Part shown: positions 1 to 5,457 of the stretch, piece by piece
Layout of the letters: every line of letters starts with the position of its first letter
Position numbering within the stretch: the stretch's first letter is position 1
Assembly: GCA_030642845.1 (NCBI GenBank)
Contig: DAOWMZ010000165.1
Location: 1 to 5,457, forward strand
DNA length: 5,457 bases
Reading direction: 5' to 3'
From: Candidatus Zixiibacteriota bacterium
GTDB lineage: Bacteria; Zixibacteria; MSB-5A5; GN15; FEB-12
The notes under the pieces: generated by a model
Told to the model about the DNA's origin: nothing
Database searches by the model: none
The model's input: the letters and a program-made list of their open reading frames with translations, nothing else
Made by a program: the position numbers and the translations under genes

Positions 1-1698
1 ATCCTCGGTTTGCATACATCCGGTATCAGCCAAAAGATCACGATACTTACCGGCAAAAGCCGAGCCTTCTTTGCGAGCCCGATCATAAACACCACCGGAG
101 AAAAGGTATCCAAAAGTATATGGGAAATTATAGAACGGTGAATCGGTAATATAGAAATGAAGCTTGGAGCACCAGAACAGATCATGATAGCCATCAGGAT
201 CCAAAAGATTTCCAAATGCTTTTTTCTGAGCTTCGACCATCATCTCTTTCAAGCGATCTTTCTGTACAACTCCCTTAGCCCTTTCGGCATAGAACATTTT
301 ATCAAACAAATAACGACAGTGAATATCACTGAACATAGTATACGCTGCCTGCAGTTTCTGATCCAGAAGCATAAGTTTTTCCTGTGGATCATCAACCTTT
401 GCCAAAGCGGCATCAACCACTAAAGTCTCAGAAAAAATCGAAGCTGTCTCTGCCAGCGGCATCGGATAATCCTGAGAAAAAAGCGGTTTCTCTCTGACTA
501 CCCACTGATGATAAGCATGTCCCAACTCATGTGCTAAAGTCAGAAGATTTTCAAAAGTACCATTGTAAGTCATAAAGATTCGTGATTGTTTCACCGTATT
601 CATATTGGTGCAGAATCCACCTCCGGCCTTGCCGGTACGATCTTCAGCTTCAACCCAGCGGTTTTTAAGCGCCATCTTTATAAAATCAGCAAATTCAGTT
701 GAAAACGGTTCGACATTCTCTACAATAAAATCACCCGCTTCTTCAAAAGAATAAAGAGTTTCAGAATTCCCACAAGGAGCGAATTGATCAAACCAGCAAT
801 ATTTATCAATCCCAAGAAGTTTTTTCTTAGCCTCGATAAACGGTTTTAGCTGAGATGTTTTTTCTGCAATAACTCCCCACATGGCATCAAGAGTCTCCTC
901 TTTCAACCGTGATTGCACCAATGGCTCCTGAAGAATAGAATTCCATTTGCGATTCTTATATAATGAAAGCCTGAATCCTGCCTGAGCATTAAGCGTCATT
1001 CCAGCCAGATCAGCTCTGGTTTCCCAGGCTTCATAAATCGCTTCAAATGCTCTTTTACGAATGTCGCGGTTACCATCGGACATCTTAGCCGCCAATTGAC
1101 CTATTGAGAGCGACTTGGTTTCACCATCTTCTTCAAAATCACCTCTCAGATCACCGGCCATTTTATCATAAAGCCTATTCCAAGCATGATAGCCGTTTAC
1201 TGCGAGATCAAGAGCCAGAGCTTCTTTTTCGAGCGGCATTTTGCTTTTGGCAATAGTGCGAACTTCATTTAGATAAAAATCAATATCTTTGAGCTCATCA
1301 CATTCTGTCAGCTTCTTCCATTGAGCATCAGACTGGTCAAGCGATTTAGCTTCCAGCTCGGTGCTCAGCTTTTTCCAATCGGCATAATATTTATCAGCTT
1401 CTGCTTCGATTGCCTGAGCTTCGGAATCCTCGACATTCTGCGATGTAAGACATCCGGCAAAGGAAAAAATGGTACTGAGAGAATCAAGTGTTGATTGAAG
1501 TTTTAAAATAAAATCGATCCAGCTTTTCAGAGTGGAATCATCAATTTTAGCCGGAAGACTCTTCAGCATTGTAGTTGCAGAATCAAGTTCCTTTTTCATA
1601 TCATCGCGGAATTTTTTGAATTCTTTTGATTTACTTCCTCCGGGGAAAATTGATTCCAAATCCCATCTCGGTGCGGGGGGTATTTTTTGTTCAGTCAT
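1..1698 (-). CDS. pepF: M3-family zinc oligoendopeptidase (PepF-like), 3' end outside window
   Basis: This is a zinc metallopeptidase that cleaves short oligopeptides, probably in the cytoplasm because no signal peptide is visible. The frame is open from the ATG at 1698 to the window edge and gives 566 residues without interruption. The zinc site HELGH is at residues 390-394 and continues as AYHQW. The third zinc ligand is probably E417 in LAETASIFSE, 27 residues after H390, as expected for M3 enzymes. Near the C-terminus, LHFY (H514) and the tyrosine-rich stretch around Y523-Y531 (FPYTFGYLF) match the substrate-binding loop of the family. As I recall, related PepF/M3 proteins are about 590 residues long, so perhaps 20-30 residues are missing. 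The start is supported by GGAG at 1705-1708, six bases before the ATG, and by the N-terminus MTEQKIPPAPRWDLESIFPG, which is typical of the family. It lies 252 bp downstream of the transporter with its own promoter. Family assignment is firm; the pepF symbol is by family resemblance. Confidence 0.95.
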   Translation of the reverse strand, partial: MTEQKIPPAPRWDLESIFPGGSKSKEFKKFRDDMKKELDSATTMLKSLPAKIDDSTLKSWIDFILKLQSTLDSLSTIFSFAGCLTSQNVEDSEAQAIEAEADKYYADWKKLSTELEAKSLDQSDAQWKKLTECDELKDIDFYLNEVRTIAKSKMPLEKEALALDLAVNGYHAWNRLYDKMAGDLRGDFEEDGETKSLSIGQLAAKMSDGNRDIRKRAFEAIYEAWETRADLAGMTLNAQAGFRLSLYKNRKWNSILQEPLVQSRLKEETLDAMWGVIAEKTSQLKPFIEAKKKLLGIDKYCWFDQFAPCGNSETLYSFEEAGDFIVENVEPFSTEFADFIKMALKNRWVEAEDRTGKAGGGFCTNMNTVKQSRIFMTYNGTFENLLTLAHELGHAYHQWVVREKPLFSQDYPMPLAETASIFSETLVVDAALAKVDDPQEKLMLLDQKLQAAYTMFSDIHCRYLFDKMFYAERAKGVVQKDRLKEMMVEAQKKAFGNLLDPDGYHDLFWCSKLHFYITDSPFYNFPYTFGYLFSGGVYDRARKEGSAFAGKYRDLLADTGCMQTED

Positions 1699-1736
1699 TA
1701 TTCACTCCACTATTATCAATAGATTTATTTTGGAAG

Positions 1737-1765
1737 ATTATACCATTAATTCGCAAGAACCGCAA
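1737..1765 (-). promoter_or_regulatory. Sigma-70-like extended -10 promoter for the M3 peptidase gene
   Basis: On the minus strand, a perfect TATAAT (1737-1742) is preceded by TGG, giving an extended -10 (TGNTATAAT). Seventeen bases upstream is a weak -35, TTGCGG (1760-1765). Transcription would start near 1730, leaving a leader of about 30 bases with the GGAG ribosome site. The -35 abuts the hairpin cluster at 1763-1926. Assigned by motif only. Confidence 0.6.
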
Positions 1766-1784
1766 GGGACACGTACATTATTGT

Positions 1785-1814
1785 GGGTGGCACACGCCCC
1801 CGTGTGCCCCTTGT
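1785..1814. repeat. REP-like hairpin, copy A
   Basis: A perfect 8-bp stem, GGCACACG (1789-1796) with CGTGTGCC (1801-1808), closes a CCCC loop. It is preceded by GTGGGT and followed by CCTTG. The same outer bases frame copy B at 1869-1899, while the inner stem differs and remains paired there. It lies just upstream of the M3 gene promoter. No T run follows on either strand, so it is not an intrinsic terminator. It is best read as a short dispersed palindromic element. Confidence 0.7.
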
Positions 1815-1853
1815 AGAACACATTTATTTTCGTGCCTCGCAGACACCGGGTGG

Positions 1854-1871
1854 CACATCATTTATGGTGTG
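1854..1871. repeat. Weak hairpin between palindromes A and B
   Basis: CACATCA (1854-1860) can pair with TGGTGTG (1865-1871) across a TTTA loop, with one G-T pair. It is directly preceded by GGGTGGCACA (1848-1857), an exact second copy of the ten bases at 1785-1794 that open copy A. It may be a decayed third copy or the linker of a composite element. Confidence 0.4.
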
Positions 1872-1899
1872 GGCGGCAGATGTCCTCATCTGCCCCTTG
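1869..1899. repeat. REP-like hairpin, copy B
   Basis: A perfect 8-bp stem, GGCAGATG (1875-1882) with CATCTGCC (1887-1894), closes a TCCT loop. It has the same frame as copy A: GTGGG-pyrimidine-GGCA on the left and TGCCCCTTG on the right (1891-1899, identical to 1805-1813). Stem and loop lengths equal those of copy A, though the inner stem bases differ. It lies in the gap after the transporter gene, with no T run following on the minus strand. Confidence 0.7.
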
Positions 1900-1903
1900 A
1901 CCA

Positions 1904-1925
1904 GCAGTCCGCCCAGGCGGACTGC
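1904..1925. repeat. 10-bp GC-rich palindrome after the transporter gene
   Basis: GCAGTCCGCC (1904-1913) is the exact reverse complement of GGCGGACTGC (1916-1925), separated by two bases. Allowing for loop strain, it forms a strong stem of about nine pairs. It begins 25 bases past the transporter stop codon, where it could protect the 3' end of the mRNA or slow transcription. Minus-strand sequence after the stem is TGGTCAAGG, with no T run, so a standard intrinsic terminator is not supported. Its stem differs from that of copies A and B. Confidence 0.65.
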
Positions 1926-1950
1926 CAGGCACAAAACCCACTATGTGGTC

Positions 1951-3414
1951 CTATATATCACTACCCTCGTATTTTTTTACCCAGACAGAATAGGCAAGCA
2001 TTGCAACAGCCGATGCCACCCCGATTGCTGCAAACTGATACCAGAGCTTATATGGATCATAAGCATCCCAAAGCAACTGTGTAGCATCAATAGCATTCAT
2101 CCCGGTTACTTCCATAAGCTTGTTCATAGCTTCCGGACGTTCAATACCGGTGATACTAAAATTATTACTAAGATAGTCCAGAGCCAAATTGGCTTTGTCC
2201 CCCATTTTCTCATAAACATGCCCGGCGAAAATCGAGCCAACTCCCCATCCAATTCCCTGGGGAATGTTGGCGTATCCCATATACAGCCCCTTTTTACCAT
2301 CAGGGGCAATTACGCCTAAATACTCATTCATTTTAGGTGATGACAACATTTCACCAACAGAAAAGACCAAAATTCCAGCCAGACAAAAGAGACCGACATT
2401 GGTAAAACCGGCTAATACTAATCCTACCGATGATATGGTTATCCCCCAGAAGATAGAATTTACTCTTCGCATTCGAGATACAAGATAATTCAGTAAAACA
2501 ACTAATAATATTATAAGTCCGGGATTGATATTAATCATCCATTCCTGTGATAATTGAGGACCTCTGGTCGAATTATGCTGCAGCATCCATTCGGGTAGAT
2601 TTAGATCAGCAACAAGTTTTGAGCTATCGACCCAATCGACAATAAAATTTGGAAGCATATCAAACAGCTGCATAAACATCAGCCAAAAACCTGACATTAT
2701 CAGGATAAAGACTATTAATCTAAGATTAAAAATATTCTTTATAGTTATAATAAAAACATCAAACATATTTCCTGTTTGCTCTCCACCAGCCGGAGGATCT
2801 TTATATGTAAAGAGCATCAAGAGATTCAGAGAAACTATTGCCGCACAACCATAGAAAACTGCCGGCCATGAAATACCATAGAGATAATGAGCCAGCGGTG
2901 GTCCCAGGAACCCGCCGATATTTACCAGCATATAAAATGTCCCCCAACCAACCGATGAATTCTTTTTGGTCAATGATTGACACATTGTCCCCTGAACACC
3001 TGGTTTAAATATGGCTGTCCCCAAAGCCAGTACACAACAGCCGATCAGGAAAGGATAAAACTCACGTTGAGTGGCCATGAGAACATATCCCAAAACTTTA
3101 ATAAATACTGATACTGCGATAGTCTTTTTGTAACCATAGCGGTCAGCAAAACCACCGGAGAACATCGGTGTCAATGATTGGAACAACGCCCACCAGAGGA
3201 ATATCACTCCCTTATCTGTTTGTGAGAAATGTAACCCGCCAATTGAATCCGCCTGGGCAATATAAATTGGGATAACAACTCTGACGCCATAATATGCCAG
3301 TCGCTCGAACATCTCCATTATGTTGACCATCCAAAATGGCCGCGACAGAGACCCCATCTGGGCAAACATTGATTGATTATCTTTTACGGGGAGAGTATCA
3401 CTCGAAGAGGACAT
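1951..3414 (-). CDS. POT/PTR-family proton-coupled peptide transporter
   Basis: This is an inner-membrane major-facilitator symporter of the POT family, expected to import di- or tripeptides with protons. It has 487 residues. The family motif ExxERxxYYG is at 34-43 (EMFERLAYYG). The MFS loop motif GGFADRYGYKK is at 87-97, and FYMLVNIGG at 160-168 matches the second PTR2 signature region. F243-W244 and Q249 mark TM7, and E355 in GEMLSSP is the conserved TM10 acid. By eye there are 12 hydrophobic segments, near 44-56, 69-86, 98-114, 119-136, 158-175, 184-203, 233-252, 294-313, 320-338, 340-358, 378-400 and 458-479. Two features are unusual. The TM4 motif reads FKPGVQG (136-142) where many family members have FKPN followed by S, and there is a hydrophilic stretch of about 55 residues (402-457) before TM12. 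The start is supported by AAGGAAAG at 3418-3425. Substrate is inferred from family and peptidase neighbours. Confidence 0.93.
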   Translation of the reverse strand: MSSSSDTLPVKDNQSMFAQMGSLSRPFWMVNIMEMFERLAYYGVRVVIPIYIAQADSIGGLHFSQTDKGVIFLWWALFQSLTPMFSGGFADRYGYKKTIAVSVFIKVLGYVLMATQREFYPFLIGCCVLALGTAIFKPGVQGTMCQSLTKKNSSVGWGTFYMLVNIGGFLGPPLAHYLYGISWPAVFYGCAAIVSLNLLMLFTYKDPPAGGEQTGNMFDVFIITIKNIFNLRLIVFILIMSGFWLMFMQLFDMLPNFIVDWVDSSKLVADLNLPEWMLQHNSTRGPQLSQEWMININPGLIILLVVLLNYLVSRMRRVNSIFWGITISSVGLVLAGFTNVGLFCLAGILVFSVGEMLSSPKMNEYLGVIAPDGKKGLYMGYANIPQGIGWGVGSIFAGHVYEKMGDKANLALDYLSNNFSITGIERPEAMNKLMEVTGMNAIDATQLLWDAYDPYKLWYQFAAIGVASAVAMLAYSVWVKKYEGSDI

Positions 3415-3532
3415 AAACTTTCCTTATATTGTCATAATATTTTAAGTCTCAAGAAAACAAACCACTCCCCAATAGTCAAGTCTGGTAATGAATTTATTGT
3501 GAGCATCTTGTGGGCATGTTAAAATAATTGTT

Positions 3533-3561
3533 TTTATAATAATTGCCTTTTGTTTTGTCAT
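3533..3561 (-). promoter_or_regulatory. Candidate promoter for the transporter gene, -35 inside a repeat
   Basis: On the minus strand, ATGACA (3556-3561, five of six bases matching TTGACA) is followed after exactly 17 bases by TATAAA (3533-3538, five of six matching TATAAT). Transcription would start near 3526, giving a leader of about 110 bases. The -35 is the outer end of the inverted repeat at 3556-3629. The region is AT-rich, so a chance match is possible. Confidence 0.4.
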
Positions 3562-3629
3562 TCCCGACCTGATCGGGAATCCAGGTTTTTATTAATTGAG
3601 ATGGATTCCCAGTCAAGCTGGGAATGACA
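3556..3629. repeat. 74-bp inverted repeat of two 28-bp hairpin arms (REP/MITE-like)
   Basis: The left arm is 3556-3583 and the right arm, in reverse complement, is 3602-3629, with 18 bases between them. The arms match at 23 of 28 positions. The outer ten bases (TGTCATTCCC) and inner nine (GGGAATCCA, with the preceding G) are identical. Each arm is also a hairpin of its own: TTCCCGA with TCGGGAA on the left, TTCCCAG with CTGGGAA on the right. The element encodes nothing plausible and resembles the ATTCCC/GGGAAT dispersed repeats known from many bacterial genomes. It lies between the prolyl oligopeptidase stop and the transporter start. No T run follows it, so termination is not indicated, although a transcript could fold into a long stem. 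Confidence 0.8.
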
Positions 3630-3696
3630 CAATACGTGAGATACCGTTATTTCTGACTTTCGAGACAACCTCAGGGCATCTGCCAGATAAAAATGT

Positions 3697-5457
3697 CTAT
3701 TCAGAAACTTTAACTTCCATACCAAGTGCTTTAAACACAAAACTCCATTTCTCTGTCTGATGGATAATTCGTTTGGATGTAGGCTTTCCCTGTCCATGCC
3801 CAGCATTGGTTTCAACTCTTAAGAATATCGGATTACCCGATCCTGTCGAAGCCTGCATCAGAGCAGTCATCTTACAAGCATGAAGAGCATCAACTCTCCC
3901 ATCTGATGCCCCGGCTTCAAATAATACAATTGGGTACTCCGCACCTTCTTCAACGTTGTGGTACGGAGAATAATCATATATAATTTTGAATTGCTCAGGA
4001 TCTTCACTGGAACCATATTCCGGAATCCATATTCTTGCAATCGAAAACAGGTGGTACCTGATCATATCCAAAAGAGGAACAGAACATACTGCCGCTTTGC
4101 ACAGATCAGGCCGCTGTGTTAATACTGCTCCAATAAGCAATCCCCCGTTTGATCCTCCGGAGATGCACAAATTATTCGGTGAAGTATATCCGTTATCAAA
4201 CAGATATTCTGCCGCTGCAATAAAATCATCAAAAGTGTTTTGTTTGTTTGCCAATTTACCTGCGTCGTGCCATTCCTCGCCATATTCACCCCCGCCTCTG
4301 AGATTCGGTAGAACAAAAATTCCCCCCTGATTCACCCAAAAAGCAAGGGTGCGAGAAAAATATGGTTTCTCCGAGACATTAAAACCACCATAGCCGTATA
4401 AATATGCAGGATTAGTTCCATCAAGTTCAATATCCTTGTGATGTACAATAAACATAGAAATCGGAGTGCTGTCTTTTGAATTATACCATACCTGCTTGAC
4501 TGCTAAATTGGAATAATCAACACCCGCCTTAACCTCCTCAAAAACACGGAGTGTCTCTTCTTTAAAGGAGTAGTGGTATATCGTTGTGGGGCGATTGTAC
4601 GATGAGTAAGAAAAAAACATTTCATCACCATCATATTCTCCGTGCATACTATAGACAGTTCCTATATCCGGAAGTTCAAATGCTTTAATAAGCTCACCAT
4701 CCATCGTGTAATGCTCAAGTGCAGAATAGGCGTTTGTCAGTCTTCTAATAACAATCTGATTATTTACAACCACGAAAGATTCCAACAACGATTCACCTTC
4801 GGGAATTATCTCTTTCCAATTTTCTGCATCAGGTTGATCGTAGTTTCCGGAGAGTAAACGATACTTTGGAGCATTATTGTTGGAACGTATAAGAAAGTGG
4901 TTGTCAAGAGGAGTTATACCAAGATTTGCTTCATGGGCACCTGATATTAAAATGAATTCGTTGTCCTCTTTTTTAAGATCTTTGTAATAATATTTAGTGT
5001 CAGACCAGCCTTTGAAAACTCCGACAAATAATTTTGTTCCATCCGGCGAGATACTTACTCCCGGCCATACGGTTATATCATCATCAGTGTAGATTAATTG
5101 ATCATCCTCCCAACGATCTCCAATTTTATGAGAATAAATGTTCCGATGATAATCTTCTTCTCCTTCGGGAACTGTTCCGGGGGCAGGAAAACGGCTGTAA
5201 TAAAAACCGGAGTTATCCGGAAGCCATGCCATAGATACTGCTCTTGTAAATGGGATCGTATCTGTAAGCACAGTTTTATCGGCTGTATTTTTCAGATACA
5301 ATGTAGATCTCTCCGAACCGGATGATGATACCCCGTATGCAATCATAGCACCGTCATTTGAAATATAATACCAGTCTATAGCAACTGTTCCGTCTTCGGA
5401 AAAAGTGTTAGGATCAATCAATACCTCATCTTCACCGTCAATGCCATTGCGCATATA
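3697..5457 (-). CDS. Prolyl oligopeptidase, S9A family, 5' end outside window
   Basis: This serine peptidase (EC 3.4.21.26 type) cleaves after proline in short peptides. The frame is open at the window edge. Residues are numbered here from the first Met at 5454, which is internal rather than the start: aligned from memory with the animal enzyme of about 710 residues, the DPN motif near residue 14 corresponds to about residue 142, so some 130 N-terminal residues are missing. Roughly residues 1-310 are the beta-propeller that limits access to short peptides, and about 320-585 are the alpha/beta-hydrolase domain. The catalytic triad is S435 (in SGGSNGG), D518 (in SDGRV) and H553 (in AGHGQGKP). 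Y355 and F358 in YGYGGF match the oxyanion tyrosine and S1 phenylalanine, W476 matches the proline-stacking tryptophan, and R520 the substrate-binding arginine. Everything needed for prolyl specificity is therefore present. It ends with TAG, 282 bp before the transporter. A signal peptide cannot be judged. Confidence 0.96.
   Translation of the reverse strand, partial: YMRNGIDGEDEVLIDPNTFSEDGTVAIDWYYISNDGAMIAYGVSSSGSERSTLYLKNTADKTVLTDTIPFTRAVSMAWLPDNSGFYYSRFPAPGTVPEGEEDYHRNIYSHKIGDRWEDDQLIYTDDDITVWPGVSISPDGTKLFVGVFKGWSDTKYYYKDLKKEDNEFILISGAHEANLGITPLDNHFLIRSNNNAPKYRLLSGNYDQPDAENWKEIIPEGESLLESFVVVNNQIVIRRLTNAYSALEHYTMDGELIKAFELPDIGTVYSMHGEYDGDEMFFSYSSYNRPTTIYHYSFKEETLRVFEEVKAGVDYSNLAVKQVWYNSKDSTPISMFIVHHKDIELDGTNPAYLYGYGGFNVSEKPYFSRTLAFWVNQGGIFVLPNLRGGGEYGEEWHDAGKLANKQNTFDDFIAAAEYLFDNGYTSPNNLCISGGSNGGLLIGAVLTQRPDLCKAAVCSVPLLDMIRYHLFSIARIWIPEYGSSEDPEQFKIIYDYSPYHNVEEGAEYPIVLFEAGASDGRVDALHACKMTALMQASTGSGNPIFLRVETNAGHGQGKPTSKRIIHQTEKWSFVFKALGMEVKVSE

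Noticed and set aside
157..423. Plus-strand open frame of 88 codons
   Set aside because: It is antisense to the C-terminal half of the M3 peptidase, whose conserved motifs are read on the other strand.
1785..1925. Intrinsic terminators for the transporter gene
   Set aside because: All three strong stems lack a T run on the minus strand immediately after the stem.
1785..1926. CRISPR array
   Set aside because: The repeats are short hairpins with unequal spacing (63 and 23 bases between GGGYGGCA starts) and no regular spacers or cas genes.
1532..2084. Plus-strand open frames of 94 and 152 codons over the M3 gene start and the gap
   Set aside because: They are antisense to the M3 gene and its promoter and then run through the repeats. 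The composition (Cys/His/Pro-rich) reflects the GC-rich hairpins.
1783..2319. Plus-strand open frame of 178 codons starting within the hairpin cluster
   Set aside because: Its first third is palindromic repeat sequence and the rest is antisense to the 3' end of the transporter gene. It has no ribosome site and no recognisable protein features.
3474..3479. TTGACT on the minus strand as the -35 of the transporter promoter
   Set aside because: Sixteen to eighteen bases downstream the sequence is around TTTCTT, with no resemblance to a -10 box.
3535..3540. Plus-strand TATAAT as a promoter
   Set aside because: No -35 lies at proper spacing and no plus-strand gene follows. The match reflects local AT richness.
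3558..3815. Minus-strand open frame of 85 codons across the end of the prolyl oligopeptidase gene and the inverted repeat
   Set aside because: It is out of frame within the peptidase gene, and its tail is simply the translated repeat (SQLDWES...NLDSRSG), a frequent false gene call.
3986..4330. Plus-strand open frame of 114 codons
   Set aside because: It is wholly antisense to the catalytic domain of the prolyl oligopeptidase, which is intact with its catalytic serine motif in this stretch.

Overview
The window holds three genes, all on the minus strand and all concerned with peptides. In transcription order they are a serine prolyl oligopeptidase (S9A family, 5' end outside the window), a POT/PTR-family proton-coupled peptide transporter (complete), and a zinc oligoendopeptidase of the M3/PepF family (3' end outside the window). 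Together they read as a peptide-scavenging cassette. The transporter would import short peptides, and the two peptidases would hydrolyse them, one covering the proline bonds that general peptidases leave. This joint role is inferred from the families and the neighbourhood.

Layout: 5457-3697 prolyl oligopeptidase; 3696-3415 intergenic (282 bp) with a 74-bp inverted repeat and a candidate promoter for the transporter; 3414-1951 POT transporter; 1950-1699 intergenic (252 bp) with a cluster of short GC-rich hairpins and a good extended -10 promoter for the M3 gene; 1698-1 M3 oligoendopeptidase. The gaps are too wide for a tight operon, and each of the two downstream genes has its own candidate promoter, so independent or mixed transcription is likely. 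No convincing intrinsic terminator (stem followed by a T run) was found after either gene that ends in the window. No tRNA, rRNA, CRISPR array, insertion sequence or phage gene was seen.

The organism is a bacterium using the standard code, with AGGA/GGAG-type ribosome binding sites and sigma-70-like promoters. GC content is moderate, and the intergenic regions carry dispersed palindromes. The POT and M3 variants and the style of palindrome resemble what I recall from uncultivated FCB-group or neighbouring candidate phyla (for example Zixibacteria or Marinimicrobia). That placement is a low-confidence impression.

The genes themselves are recognisable housekeeping or nutrient genes. The more interesting material lies between them. 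There are two different families of REP-like palindromes. In both, paired copies differ in sequence but keep their stems by compensatory changes. One of them appears to supply the -35 box of the transporter promoter.
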